Counted from the first letter of the stretch, positions 7,773 through 17,790 are shown. The stretch: DNA of 64,000 nucleotides from Gemmatimonadota bacterium (GCA_016182795.1 JACPFW010000035.1:1-64000), one strand, 5' to 3'. The notes: generated from the sequence alone by a model not told the origin. Program-made: numbers and translations.

Positions 7773-10652
7773 ATGACTCTGCCATCCGATTCGCGCGGCG
7801 CCGCACCGGCCGACTCCTCCAGCGCCACGCGGGGCGCTGTGGCGCGCCTTGCGATGGGCGTTGCGTGCGGCGTCGTCGGGTGGCTGCTCAACCTGGTGCC
7901 GCTGCCGATGATTTCCGGCGAGGCGCCGAAGATTCTGGTCGGCGGCGTCTTCGTGCTCTTCGCGTTTCGGGTGCTCGGACCGGTGCCCGGCATCGCGTCG
8001 GCGCTGATTGCGTTTGCCGGCGTCAGCCCCGTGTCGGAAGTCGTGCTCGTCGCCACCGCGTTGTACACGACAGAAGGGCTCGTCGTCTCGCGACTGGCCG
8101 AGCGGACGCGCAGTCTGGTGGTGGCGGACGTTCTGTTCTGGCTCACCGGCGGCGCCCTGCTCGATGCGGTGACCTACGGCTGGTGGATGGCGCTGTCGCC
8201 GGCGTTCGTCCTGCTGCTTCTGCTCAAGCAGCTGCTGAACGGCGTAGGCAATGCGGTGCTGGCGGACTGGGCGGCGCGCAGCCGGTGGGTGCGAACGCGG
8301 CTGCGGCTGCCGCTGGAGCCGGCGCGCTCGTGGCACGAGGTGCTGTTCGACCGCACGGTGCCGATCGTGATGGTGCCGATGACGATCATCGTGCTCCTGC
8401 TCGCCCGCGCGTCGCACGACGCGACGGTGAACGAGTTGGCCGCGCAACTGCGGCAGGGCGCTGTGAGCGCCGGCGCGGGCGCCGAACAGTTCCTTCGGTC
8501 GCGGCTCACGTCGCTTGAGTCGCTGCAGCGCGCGCTGTGGACCTCGGGTGAGACGGCGAACACAAGCGCTGACACCGAGCTCGGGACGTTTCTCGCCGCG
8601 CACCCGGAGTTCGTGAATGTCTTTGTCACGAACGCCGAGGGTGTAGTCGTCGCCGCCGCGCCGGAGCGCGCGTCGACGGGCGATCCCAACGTCGGACGCG
8701 ACGTCAGCCGGCGCCCGTACTTCGCGGCGGTGCGGACGAGCGGTCGACCGGTGTTCGGAACGCTCGTGCTTGGCCAGCTCCACGTGCGCCGCGCCGGCGT
8801 CGAGCCGGTGCTGCCGCTGGTGGTGCCGCTGCCGACGCTGCGCGACGGTCGCTTTGCCGGGGTGGTGCTGGGTGCGCTCGACGCCAGCACGTTGCGCGCG
8901 ATTCTCGCGGCCCGCGCCGGCCGCCAGGCCGGCTCAGCCCAGCTGCTCGACGCGGCCGGGCGCGTCGTGGCCAGCTCGACCGCCGAGTGGACGCCGGGCA
9001 TGCCGCGCGCGGCCGACGTGCCGTCGACCGTTGCCGCCGGCGGCATCCACCAGGTGCTGCGCGTCGGCGGTCAGGATTCGTTCGCCGACCGGCTCGGCGT
9101 TTCGCCGCGCCTGACCATTGCGCACGTCGTGTCCACGTTCCCGTTCACGGTGCTGGTCGACGAGCCGCTCTCGACGGTGCACGAGGCGATGATCTCCACG
9201 CTGCTCGCGCTGATCGTGCTCATGCTTATCGCGTTGCTGGCCGTGTATGCGGTGGCGCGCACGCTCGGGTCGCAGCTGGTGACGCCGCTGCGGTCCATCG
9301 GCGCCGTGGCCGAGGATCTCGCCGACGACCGGCCCGTTCCGCGCGAAGTGCTCGACCGGTTTGGCGGGAGTCCGGTGCGGGAGATCCACACGCTTGGCGC
9401 GCAATTCCTGCGCATGGACCGCGCCCTGCGCGCGCGGCGCGAAGCGGACGCGCGGGCGGTGGCGCAGAGCGAGTCGCGGTATCGCGAGACGCTGGAGCAG
9501 CTGGTGCAGGCGCAGAAGATGGAGGGAATCGGCCGGTTGGCGGGCGGCATTGCACACGACTTCAACAACCTGCTGACCCCCATCGTCGGGTATACCGATC
9601 TCGCCATGGCCAGCGTGCCGGCCGACAGTTCGGCGCGCCGCGACATGGCGCTCGTGCGCACCGCCGCCGGCCGGGCCAAGGAGGTCGTGGCGCAGCTGCT
9701 GGCGTTCGGTCGCGCACAGGTGCTCGATACGCGGCGCATCGACCTGGCCGAGGTCGTGACTGAGTTCGAGCCGTTCCTGCGCAAATCGCTCAGCGTCAAC
9801 CACGACCTCGTCATCCTTGCCGAACCGGGAATCGTCGTTGACGCCGATCGTCCCAAGGTGCAGCAGGTGCTGATGAACCTCGTGCTGAATGCCGCGGATG
9901 CCATGCCTAAGGGCGGCCGCGTCGAGGTCCGCGTTGGGGTAATGGAATTGACCCAGACCGACCCATCGGATCCCGAACCGCTGCCGCCCGGTCGGTATGG
10001 CGTCATGCACGTCGGCGACTGGGGGGTCGGCATGGATGACGACACCCGCCGTCGCGCGTTCGATCCGTTCTTCACCACCAAGCCGCGCGGGAAAGGGACG
10101 GGGCTGGGCCTGTCGACGGCGTATGGCATCGTGCGCCAGCATCGCGGCACCATTCAGGTGGACTCGGTGGTCGGGGAAGGCACCCGCATGCGCGTGCTGC
10201 TCCCCCTCGCCGCGACGGTGCCGCACCTCGTGGACTCGGTGTCGGAGCTGCCCGATGTGCCGCTCCTGGCGCCCCAAGTGGACGACGAATCAACCCGCAC
10301 CGTGCTGGTGGCCGAGGATGAGAGCGCCGTGCGCGAACTTGTGCGCGTCGCACTCACGCGCGCCGGGTTCCGGGTGCTGGCGGCCCGCGACGGCGATGAG
10401 GCGCTGCGCCGCGCCGCCGCCCACGACGGACGCATCGATCTCCTGCTCTCTGATGTGGTGATGCCCGGACTGAGCGGGCCCGAGGTCGCGCGCCGACTTG
10501 CCGAGGTGCGTCCCGGCACGCGCGTGCTCTTTATGTCCGGTTACGCCTCGGACGTGATGGCCGATGAAGCAGACCAGGGCGGGGAACTGATCTCGAAGCC
10601 GTTCACGCCCGACGAACTGGTCGCGCGCGTGCGCGTGACGCTGGCCAACTAG
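7773..10652 (+). CDS. Membrane hybrid histidine kinase with receiver domain
   Basis: This 959-residue sensor has an N-terminal multi-helix membrane domain (about residues 25-160, MASE-like), one more helix near 185-205 and an extracytoplasmic dCache-like sensor (about 215-430) with SRRPYFAAVR. A further helix, LLALIVLMLIALLAVYAVA, and a HAMP-like linker follow. The HisKA motif GGIAHDFNNLLTP has the phospho-acceptor His595. The HATPase domain shows NLVLNAADAM, GVGMDD, FFTTKPRGKGTGLGL. A C-terminal receiver domain carries Asp894 in LLLSDVVMPGLSG. The DFNNLL form is typical of phosphorelay hybrid kinases. No response regulator is adjacent, so the partner is elsewhere. The start at 7773 is preferred; an ATG at 7719 would add 18 Arg-rich residues. 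Confidence 0.9.
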   Translation: MTLPSDSRGAAPADSSSATRGAVARLAMGVACGVVGWLLNLVPLPMISGEAPKILVGGVFVLFAFRVLGPVPGIASALIAFAGVSPVSEVVLVATALYTTEGLVVSRLAERTRSLVVADVLFWLTGGALLDAVTYGWWMALSPAFVLLLLLKQLLNGVGNAVLADWAARSRWVRTRLRLPLEPARSWHEVLFDRTVPIVMVPMTIIVLLLARASHDATVNELAAQLRQGAVSAGAGAEQFLRSRLTSLESLQRALWTSGETANTSADTELGTFLAAHPEFVNVFVTNAEGVVVAAAPERASTGDPNVGRDVSRRPYFAAVRTSGRPVFGTLVLGQLHVRRAGVEPVLPLVVPLPTLRDGRFAGVVLGALDASTLRAILAARAGRQAGSAQLLDAAGRVVASSTAEWTPGMPRAADVPSTVAAGGIHQVLRVGGQDSFADRLGVSPRLTIAHVVSTFPFTVLVDEPLSTVHEAMISTLLALIVLMLIALLAVYAVARTLGSQLVTPLRSIGAVAEDLADDRPVPREVLDRFGGSPVREIHTLGAQFLRMDRALRARREADARAVAQSESRYRETLEQLVQAQKMEGIGRLAGGIAHDFNNLLTPIVGYTDLAMASVPADSSARRDMALVRTAAGRAKEVVAQLLAFGRAQVLDTRRIDLAEVVTEFEPFLRKSLSVNHDLVILAEPGIVVDADRPKVQQVLMNLVLNAADAMPKGGRVEVRVGVMELTQTDPSDPEPLPPGRYGVMHVGDWGVGMDDDTRRRAFDPFFTTKPRGKGTGLGLSTAYGIVRQHRGTIQVDSVVGEGTRMRVLLPLAATVPHLVDSVSELPDVPLLAPQVDDESTRTVLVAEDESAVRELVRVALTRAGFRVLAARDGDEALRRAAAHDGRIDLLLSDVVMPGLSGPEVARRLAEVRPGTRVLFMSGYASDVMADEADQGGELISKPFTPDELVARVRVTLAN

Positions 10653-10663
10653 ACACCGGCCAA

Positions 10664-10688
10664 CCCGGCGACTGTGCTAGTCGCCGGG
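10664..10688. terminator. Bidirectional stem-loop between convergent genes
   Basis: CCCGGCGACT at 10664-10673 pairs perfectly with AGTCGCCGGG at 10679-10688 around a 5-base loop. It sits just after the histidine kinase stop and overlaps the stop codon of the convergent gene, so it probably ends both transcripts. There is no clear T-run. Confidence 0.6.
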
Positions 10689-11198
10689 GCCGATAGCCGG
10701 GCCGGCGGCGTCCCGCGCTTCGCGCAGCATCGTGATGGCCGCGGCGTGAATCACGACGTCGCCGAGCGCCCGCCCATCGGCGGCGAGTGAAGCCGCCCTG
10801 ACGCCAACGAACCGGCCGCTGGAACTCAGGTAGTCGCTCAGACGCTGCTGCGGGGCGAGCGGCAGGATGCCCTTCACCGTGGTGCCACCCATCAGCACAA
10901 TATCCACGCCGCGCTCGCCGACTCCCGAGGCGCTCTGGCCGAGCACGAGGACGTTGTTGTCGGGAGCGGAGGCGAGTACAATGTGGTCGGTCTGTACGAT
11001 CAGGTGGCCCGGCATTTCGTTCAGCTTCGGGCGCCGCGCCCGCACCATATTCATCCAGCCGCCCTTGCGGTTGCCGAGATACTGTACGAGCGGCGCGTCG
11101 TCGCCGATGAAAATCTCCCCCTCCACCATGGTCGTGTCGCGCATGATCAGGTGGAGCCGCTTGGAGTCGACGGCCTTGGTGGCCCTGGGTCCAGTCAT
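10677..11198 (-). CDS. Cytoplasmic protein of unknown function, internally duplicated (DUF6812-like)
   Basis: This 173-residue protein has no signal peptide or membrane segment. Two halves look alike: the first has MVEGEIFIGDDAPLVQYLGN and the second has TVKGILPLAPQQRLSDYLSS, each a beta strand followed by a short helix ending in a Tyr-Leu pair. That pattern resembles small DUF6812-type domains, an identification I hold only loosely. Function is unknown. It stands alone, convergent with the histidine kinase gene and divergent from the second M61 gene. Confidence 0.6.
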   Translation of the reverse strand: MTGPRATKAVDSKRLHLIMRDTTMVEGEIFIGDDAPLVQYLGNRKGGWMNMVRARRPKLNEMPGHLIVQTDHIVLASAPDNNVLVLGQSASGVGERGVDIVLMGGTTVKGILPLAPQQRLSDYLSSSGRFVGVRAASLAADGRALGDVVIHAAAITMLREARDAAGPAIGPGD

Positions 11199-11375
11199 GC
11201 GGAAGCCTCGTCAGGCGGAATGCGGAATGACGCGTGGCGATGCCGGAGCCCGCGCGTCGATGACGTGCGCCAACAGCCGGACAGAATCCGGCCGTACAAT
11301 AATCAACGATCCACCGGCGATGCGGCAACGTCCAGCCCGCCGCTAAGTTCCGGAGACCCCTCTCGCGGACTCCGC

Positions 11376-13199
11376 ATGTCGCGCTTCTCTGCTCCCCTCT
11401 TTGTGCTGCCCGCCGCGCTCGCGGCACTCGCGGCCGTTCCCGCGGCGCCGGCCGCGGCCCAAACGCTCGCCGGTGTGTCGGCCGCCATTACCGATGTTCG
11501 GTACCAGCTCCGTTTCGACGCGGCGCACGGCGTTATGCGGTCGGTGGGGGTGGAAATGCGCTTCGTGGTGCGAGGCTCCGGCCCGGTGCTGCTGTCACTG
11601 CCGGCGTGGACGCCGGGCGCCTACGAGATCAGCGACTACGCGCGCAACATCTCGGGATTCTCCGCCGCCGCCGCCGGGCGGGCGCTGCGATGGGACAAGT
11701 TCGACCCCGACACCTGGCGCCTCGTCGGCGACTCTGGCGCAACTGTGACGGTCAGCTACGAGGCGCGCGCCGACTCGCTCGACAATGCGTTCAACTGGGC
11801 GCGCGACGAGTTCGCGCTGGTGAACGGCACCAACGTCTTCCTGTATCCGGAGGGACAGCCGCCGGAGTTTCCCTCCACCGTGACGGTGCAGACCGAACCG
11901 CAGTGGCGCGTGGTCACCGGGCTGCCGCGTGAGACCGCGGGAACGTTTCACGCGCCGTCGTATCATGAACTGGTAGACGCCCCGTTCTTCATTGGGCGCT
12001 TCGATCTAGACAGCGCCGAGATTGCCGGTCGTTGGACGCGCCTCGCCACCTATCCGGCGGGGAGTGTGGCGGGCGCGCGCCGCGCGCGGCTCTGGGAGTC
12101 GTTGCGGCGGTCGGTGCCGCCGCAGGTGGCGGTGTTCGGCGAGACGCCGTGGACCACGTACACCGTGATGCAAATCGCCGACTCGTCCTTCGGCGGAATG
12201 AGCGCCCTCGAACACCAGAACTCAAACGTCGGGGTCGTTGGCACGCCGTACCTCGATGAGTCGTTCGTGCCCAGCGTGTACGCGCACGAGATCTTCCACG
12301 CGTTCAACGTCAAGCGGCTGCGTCCGGTCGATATGTGGCCCTACCGATACGACACGGCGCAGCCCACCACCTGGCTGTGGGTGAGCGAGGGAATCACCGA
12401 TTACTACGCCGACGCGGTGATGGTCCGCGGCGGGGCCATCACGCCCGCGGAGTTTCTCGCGCTCACGCAGGGCAAGATGGATCACGTCGCCCAGCTGGCG
12501 CCGGTGGCGCTCGAGGACGCGTCGCTGCAGACGTGGCTGCGCATGCGCGACGGCACGCAGGACATCTACTACGACAAGGGATCGCTGGCCGGCCTCGCAC
12601 TCGACATTCTCATCCGCGACGCCAGCGACAACTCGGCGTCGCTCGACGACGTGATGCGTGCCCTGTACACGGATCGCTACAAACAGGGACGCGGCTTCAG
12701 CGGCGTCGACTGGTGGGCGGCCGTGACACGCGCGGCGGGCGGCGCGTCGTTTGCCGACTTCAATGCGCGGTACGTGGATGGTCGCGATCCCATGCCGTGG
12801 AACGAATGGCTTCCAAAGGCCGGATGGCGTTACGCGGTGGACACCATCGTCGAGCCGCGGCTTGGCGTGCTCCTCGCCCCCGACTCCTCCGGGCAGTTGG
12901 TGAGCTCGGTCAATGAGCACGGCGCCGCGTATCAGGCCGGTGTCCGGGTGGGGGATGTCCTGCTGCGCGTCAATGGCGTTGCCGCGTCGGATCCCGATTT
13001 CCTCGCCGCCTGGCGCACGCGTGCTGGCACCCGCGCCGGTGCGCCGCTCACCATTGAGGTGCGCCGAGACGGGCGGGCGCTCACCCTCAAGGGGAGCGTG
13101 CAGGTCGTGACGATGATCAACGCCCGGCTCGAAGACGATCCGGCCGCAACGCGAAAAGCGGTGCGGATCCGGACCGGCATTCTCACCGGTAGGCGCTAG
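11376..13199 (+). CDS. Secreted M61 family peptidase with PDZ domain (paralog 2)
   Basis: This is a 607-residue exported zinc peptidase. The ATG at 11376 begins a signal peptide (MSRFSAPLFVLPAALAAL to AAAQ); sequence further upstream in frame is not protein-like. The N-terminal beta domain contains the M61 signature region LPAWTPGAYEISDYARN. Zinc ligands are HEIFH at residues 304-308 and Glu338 in WVSEGITDYY. A C-terminal PDZ domain has AAYQAGVRVGDVLLRVNG. The family cleaves N-terminal Gly/Ala. It is distantly related to the M61 gene at 5823-7673. Its TAG stop overlaps the stop of the convergent M24 gene in a shared CTAG. Confidence 0.92.
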   Translation: MSRFSAPLFVLPAALAALAAVPAAPAAAQTLAGVSAAITDVRYQLRFDAAHGVMRSVGVEMRFVVRGSGPVLLSLPAWTPGAYEISDYARNISGFSAAAAGRALRWDKFDPDTWRLVGDSGATVTVSYEARADSLDNAFNWARDEFALVNGTNVFLYPEGQPPEFPSTVTVQTEPQWRVVTGLPRETAGTFHAPSYHELVDAPFFIGRFDLDSAEIAGRWTRLATYPAGSVAGARRARLWESLRRSVPPQVAVFGETPWTTYTVMQIADSSFGGMSALEHQNSNVGVVGTPYLDESFVPSVYAHEIFHAFNVKRLRPVDMWPYRYDTAQPTTWLWVSEGITDYYADAVMVRGGAITPAEFLALTQGKMDHVAQLAPVALEDASLQTWLRMRDGTQDIYYDKGSLAGLALDILIRDASDNSASLDDVMRALYTDRYKQGRGFSGVDWWAAVTRAAGGASFADFNARYVDGRDPMPWNEWLPKAGWRYAVDTIVEPRLGVLLAPDSSGQLVSSVNEHGAAYQAGVRVGDVLLRVNGVAASDPDFLAAWRTRAGTRAGAPLTIEVRRDGRALTLKGSVQVVTMINARLEDDPAATRKAVRIRTGILTGRR

Positions 13200-14689
13200 G
13201 GCTTCAGCCGGCGGTACGACTCGACACGCGCCGCATTGCGCGGTGCGGGCCCGGTTGGCTGAGCCATCTCGCGTTCCACCGCGTCAATGTCGCGCGGCAC
13301 GTCCGCGGTGATGCGGTCGAACCCGGACGCCGTGACCACGTAATCGTCCTCGATGCGCACGCCGATGTTCGCGTACTTCTGCACCGCCGACGCAATCCGC
13401 GCGCGGAGCGCGGCGTTGGCGGCGACGTTGGGAATGATGTCCACGGTGTTTGCCCGCACGTAGACGCCGGGTTCAATGGTGAACACGCTTCCCTCGGCCA
13501 GGGCGCCCGATGTGTACGCGTCGACGTCGTGCACGTCGAGCCCGATGGGATGGCCCAGTCCGTGCATGTAGTACAGCCGGTACTGCGGACACCGGCCGGC
13601 GCGCCCCGCCGTGCCGCAGTCGTAGGTGGCGTCGGGCGCCTCGATGAGGCCCAGGCGCGCGAGGCCGGTCTTGAGGACGGCCAGCGCGGAGTCGTTGAGC
13701 ACCGCGGACGACACCCCGGGGCGAATCTGCCGCTCAGCGGCGGTCTGCGCCGCCAGCACCACCGAATAGATGTCGCGCTGCGCCGGCGAGAACGTGCCGC
13801 CGACGGGCACCGTGCGGGTGATGTCGGCCGAGTAGCCGCCGTAGTACGCGGCCATGTCCATCGTCACCACCTCGTCGGCGCGCATGAAGCGGTCGTCGCG
13901 GTTGTAGTGCAGCACGGTCGAGTTGGAGCCCGACCCCACGATGGAACCGTACGACGGCCCGTCGCCGCCGTTGCGCCGGAACGTGTATTCGGCGATGGCC
14001 TGGATCTCGAACTCGTTCATCCCCGGCTCGATGGCGCGCATCGCCTCGCGATGCGCCGCGGCGCTCACCGCGGCCGCGTCGCGGATGAGCCCCAGTTCGG
14101 CCGTCGATTTGCGGCCGCGCAGTCGCATGACCAGTTCATTGACGTCGGCGACCTTCACGGTGCGGTGCCGCCCCTTGATCGCATCGAGAAACTGGTCGTG
14201 CACGGTGCGCGGCGTGGCTTGTCCAGGCACGTCGGCGCCGCCGCCCCGCGAAAAGTCACCCACGGCGTACAACGTGCCACCGCCGCTCAGGAGCGAGTCG
14301 AGGACCGTACGCAGGGTGCCGGCGTCGCGCCCCTCGAGGCCGAGTTGCGCGCGCGCACCGTCAACGCCGAGGCGTTCCCCCGTCCAGACCTCCTGGGCGG
14401 GGTCTTTGGGCGGCACGAAGAGCATGGCGCGGCTTGAGCCCCCGCGACGCACGATGACCAGCGCCGCATTCGGTTCGAGGAATCCGGTCAGGTACCGGAA
14501 GTTCTGCGACTGCCAGAAGTTCAGGTAGTTCTCTACCGGCTCGGGCGCACCGAGGACGAGCAGTACGCCATCACCTGGCAAGGCCGTGGCAAGCGCCGCA
14601 CGGCGCGACTGGTATTCGGATTGCGGCACCTGCGCGCCGAGAAACGGGGCGACGCAGGCGGTGAGCAGAACGGCACGGAAGAAGCGCAT
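13196..14689 (-). CDS. Exported Xaa-Pro aminopeptidase, M24B family
   Basis: This 497-residue enzyme removes N-terminal residues that precede proline. The start at 14689 gives a signal peptide (MRFFRAVLLTACVAPFLGAQ), unusual for a family whose best-known members are cytoplasmic but common in this kind of bacterium. The N-terminal creatinase-like domain is followed by the pita-bread fold. Metal ligands are visible: TMDMAAYYGGYSADITRT (two Asp), HGLGHPIGLDVHD (His), FTIEPGVYV (Glu) and GVRIEDDYVV (Glu). The C-terminal tail ends in a short Arg-rich segment. It converges with the M61 gene with a 4-base overlap of stop codons. Confidence 0.92.
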   Translation of the reverse strand: MRFFRAVLLTACVAPFLGAQVPQSEYQSRRAALATALPGDGVLLVLGAPEPVENYLNFWQSQNFRYLTGFLEPNAALVIVRRGGSSRAMLFVPPKDPAQEVWTGERLGVDGARAQLGLEGRDAGTLRTVLDSLLSGGGTLYAVGDFSRGGGADVPGQATPRTVHDQFLDAIKGRHRTVKVADVNELVMRLRGRKSTAELGLIRDAAAVSAAAHREAMRAIEPGMNEFEIQAIAEYTFRRNGGDGPSYGSIVGSGSNSTVLHYNRDDRFMRADEVVTMDMAAYYGGYSADITRTVPVGGTFSPAQRDIYSVVLAAQTAAERQIRPGVSSAVLNDSALAVLKTGLARLGLIEAPDATYDCGTAGRAGRCPQYRLYYMHGLGHPIGLDVHDVDAYTSGALAEGSVFTIEPGVYVRANTVDIIPNVAANAALRARIASAVQKYANIGVRIEDDYVVTASGFDRITADVPRDIDAVEREMAQPTGPAPRNAARVESYRRLKP

Positions 14690-14892
14690 CAGGATCGCCC
14701 GGACAGGGACGGCCACAAAGTTGCGATGCGTCCCAGCCTTCGGGGAGATGGCAGGGCGCGCCCGACGGCGATAAGCTAGAGCGTCACGCCGGCGGCGGCG
14801 GGCGCTCAACGCGCCGCCGACGCGCCACGTTACGAAGGCATCGGTTCCATCGCGGCCTGTGCCGCGTCTCGTTCCCCGATACCCCCACCACC

Positions 14893-17625
14893 ATGCGACT
14901 CACCGTCCGCCGCGCGTTGTCCGCCTTGCTGCTGGCCGCCGCGCTTCCGATCGCCGCCGTCGCCCAGGGTCGGCTGACCACGCCGAAACAGTTCTTCGGC
15001 CACGACATCGGCGAAGACTACTGGCTGCCCAACTACACCCAGTTCGCCAAGTACTGGGAGACGCTCGCCAAGGAATCGGACCGCATGGTGCTCGACACCA
15101 TCGGCCTGACCGCCGAAGGGCGCCCGCAGTTGATGGCCATCGTCTCGTCGCCGGAGAACATCAAGAACCGCGAGAAGTACCGGCAGATTGCCGAGCGGCT
15201 CAACCACGCCGAGGGGCTCACCGAGGCCCAGGCCCAGGCGCTCGCCAAGGAAGGGAAGGCGATCATCTGGATTGACGGCGGCCTCCACGCCACCGAAGTG
15301 CTGGGCGCCAACCAGCTCATCGAGACCGAGTGGCAGTTCGTCTCGCAGAACGACGAGGAGACGCTGCGCATTCTCAACGACGTGATTCTCGTCTTCGTCC
15401 ACGCCAATCCCGACGGCATGGAGCTGGTGGCCAACTGGTACATGCGCGAGAGCGATCCGAAGAAGCGCAACATGCAGATCCCGCGCCTCTACCAGAAGTA
15501 CATCGGACACGACAACAACCGCGACTTCTACGCCAACAACCAGCCCGAAACGATCAACATGAATCGGGCGATGTACCAGGAGTGGTTCCCGCAGATCATG
15601 TACAACCATCACCAGACCGGCCCCGCCGGCACGGTGATGTTTGCGCCGCCGTTCCGCGACCCGATGAACTACAACCTGCACTCGCTGATCATGACCGGGC
15701 TCGACCAGGTCGGTTCGGCGATGCACGCGCGGTTCGTGGCCGAGCACAAGCCCGGCGTCACGATGCGCACGAGCACGCTCTACTCCACGTGGTGGAACGG
15801 CGGCCTGCGCACGGGCGCGTATTTCCACAACATCATCGGCCTGCTCACCGAGACCATCGGCAACCCGACGCCGATGCGCATTCCGTTCCTGCCCGACAAG
15901 CTGATGCGCAATGCCGACCTGCCGTTGCCGATCACGCCGCAGGAGTGGCATTTCCGGCAGTCCATCGACTACTCGGTGACGGCCAACCGCGCGGTCCTCG
16001 ATTTCGCCCAGCGTTATCGCGAGACGCTGTTGTATCGCAACTGGGAGATGGGACGCGACATGATTGCCGCCGGCAGCCAGGATTCGTGGACGGTGTGGCC
16101 CAAGCGCCTGCAGGCGATGAAGGACGCGATCGCCGCGGCCAACCCGCGCTCCGACGTCAACGCGCCGGTGATCCCCAACCGCGGCGGGCTCGGCGGCGGC
16201 GTGGCCGACCCGAAGTTCGCCGCGATGCTGCGCGCCCCCGACCTGCGCGACCCGCGCGGCTACATCATCTCGGCGAACCAGCCCGACTTCCTGACGGCGC
16301 TCAAGTTCGTGGAGAAGCTGCAGCAGAACGCCATCGTGGTGCATCGCGCCACCGCGCCGTTCACGATCGCGGGCAAGTCGTACCCGGCCGGCTCGATCGT
16401 CATCAAGACCGCGCACGCGTACCGCTCGTTCATTCTCGACATGTTCGAGCCGCAGGATCACCCGAACGACTTCAAGTTCCCGGGCGCGCCGCCGACGCCG
16501 CCGTACGACAACGCCGGCTACACGCTCGCGTACCAGATGGGCGTGCAGTTCGACCGGGTGCTCGACGGCTTCGACTGTCCGTGTGAGAAGATCGACCCCG
16601 CGAAGCTGGTGACGGCGCCGGCCGGCACCGTGGCCAAGAGCGGCACGTGGAAGCTGTCACCCGTGCAGAATGACGCGTTCGCCGCCGTGGCCCGCCTGCT
16701 CAAGGGCGGCGTTGAGGTGTCGCGCGGCTTCGACGGCAACTTCTACGTGGCGTCCAACGGCAAGAGCCGCCCGATCGCCGAAAAGGCCGCCAAGGACCTT
16801 GGCGTCACGTTCGCCGAAGGGAAGAAGCCGGCCGGGGCCCAGAAGGTCACCGCGCCGCGCATCGCGCTGTTCGACCGCTACGGCGGACTGATGACGTCGG
16901 GGCATACCCGCTGGCTGCTGGAACAGTTCGGCATGCCGTACAGTGACATCTATCCGCAGGAACTCGACGCCGGCAACCTGCGCGCCAAGTACGACGTGAT
17001 CGTCTTCCCCGATGGCTCGATTCCGGCGGCGGTGGGCGGACGGCGCGGCGGCTTTGGCGGCGCGGGTCCGGATACGGCGTCGCTGCCGGCCGAGTGGCGC
17101 AAGACGGTTGGCAGCGTGACGGTCGCCAAGACCGTGCCGCAGCTCAAGGCCTTCCTCGAGGCCGGCGGGCGGGTGGTGACCATCGGGTCGTCCACCTCGC
17201 TGGCGCAGCACCTCGGCCTCCCGGTCGAGAACTACCTCGCCGAAGGCGGCAAGCCGCTTCCGGCCGAGAAGTTCTACGTCCCGGGCTCCATCCTTAAGGC
17301 GTCGTTCGACACGACGGCCATGGTGGCCAAGGGAATGTCGGCGCAGGCGAACGTCTTCTACGACAACTCGCCGGTCTTCAAGCTTGGCGCCGATGCGGCG
17401 TCCAAGGGTGTGAAGCGCATCGCGTGGTACGAGAAGGCGCCGCTGCTCTCCGGCTGGGCGTGGGGCGAGAACTACCTCGAAGGCGGTACGGCCATCGCCG
17501 AGGTATCCGTGGGGCAGGGCACGCTCTATCTGTTTGGCCCGGAGATCATGTTCCGCGCGCAGCCGCACGGCACGTTCCGGCTGTTCTTCAACTCGCTGTA
17601 CTCGGTGAAGCCGCCGGTGCAGTGA
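14893..17625 (+). CDS. Large secreted M14 family zinc carboxypeptidase
   Basis: This is a 910-residue exported protein starting MRLTVRRALSALLLAAALP with cleavage near AVAQG. The M14 zinc motif HxxE is in GGLHATEVLGA. A later MYNHHQTGPAG supplies the His and the substrate-binding region. LLTETIGNP provides the family's C-terminal catalytic Glu region. The last 350 residues form an extra domain of unknown role, with a glutamine-amidotransferase-like feel (RIALFDRYGGLMTSGHTRWLL). Such long M14-like proteins are frequent in environmental bacteria and probably break down peptides outside the cell. It is divergent from the M24 gene. Confidence 0.88.
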   Translation: MRLTVRRALSALLLAAALPIAAVAQGRLTTPKQFFGHDIGEDYWLPNYTQFAKYWETLAKESDRMVLDTIGLTAEGRPQLMAIVSSPENIKNREKYRQIAERLNHAEGLTEAQAQALAKEGKAIIWIDGGLHATEVLGANQLIETEWQFVSQNDEETLRILNDVILVFVHANPDGMELVANWYMRESDPKKRNMQIPRLYQKYIGHDNNRDFYANNQPETINMNRAMYQEWFPQIMYNHHQTGPAGTVMFAPPFRDPMNYNLHSLIMTGLDQVGSAMHARFVAEHKPGVTMRTSTLYSTWWNGGLRTGAYFHNIIGLLTETIGNPTPMRIPFLPDKLMRNADLPLPITPQEWHFRQSIDYSVTANRAVLDFAQRYRETLLYRNWEMGRDMIAAGSQDSWTVWPKRLQAMKDAIAAANPRSDVNAPVIPNRGGLGGGVADPKFAAMLRAPDLRDPRGYIISANQPDFLTALKFVEKLQQNAIVVHRATAPFTIAGKSYPAGSIVIKTAHAYRSFILDMFEPQDHPNDFKFPGAPPTPPYDNAGYTLAYQMGVQFDRVLDGFDCPCEKIDPAKLVTAPAGTVAKSGTWKLSPVQNDAFAAVARLLKGGVEVSRGFDGNFYVASNGKSRPIAEKAAKDLGVTFAEGKKPAGAQKVTAPRIALFDRYGGLMTSGHTRWLLEQFGMPYSDIYPQELDAGNLRAKYDVIVFPDGSIPAAVGGRRGGFGGAGPDTASLPAEWRKTVGSVTVAKTVPQLKAFLEAGGRVVTIGSSTSLAQHLGLPVENYLAEGGKPLPAEKFYVPGSILKASFDTTAMVAKGMSAQANVFYDNSPVFKLGADAASKGVKRIAWYEKAPLLSGWAWGENYLEGGTAIAEVSVGQGTLYLFGPEIMFRAQPHGTFRLFFNSLYSVKPPVQ

Positions 17626-17635
17626 GGCATTTCGA

Positions 17636-17790
17636 ATTTCGGATACGGATGACGGATACAGATAGGGGATATTGATACAGGATTGCGAGCGGGGGACTCG
17701 GCGAAGGGCCGAGTCCCCCGCTTACTGTATCGCGTATCCTCATCTGGCATCGGTACCCTGTATCGGTATCCGAAATCCGTATTTGCCAAG
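17636..17790. repeat. Long nested palindrome with perfect 14-bp core hairpin
   Basis: The core stem pairs 17689-17702 with 17708-17721 perfectly around a 5-base loop. Outside it GATACAG (17674-17680) pairs with CTGTATC (17725-17731), and further out an imperfect ATTTCGGATAC-type arm pairs with GGTATCCGAAAT. The element follows the M14 stop codon by about 10 bases and could end transcription. It shares iterated CGGAT units with other intergenic elements in the window. The rest of the space to 17894 holds no gene. Confidence 0.75.

Noticed and set aside
7674-8783. Upstream extension of the first M61 gene
   Set aside because: The added 370 residues are Arg/His-rich and antisense to the histidine kinase; a good signal peptide starts at 7673.
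14830-16461. Long minus-strand open frame opposite the M14 peptidase gene
   Set aside because: Antisense shadow with Arg/Val-rich sequence and no start signal; the M14 gene is clear.
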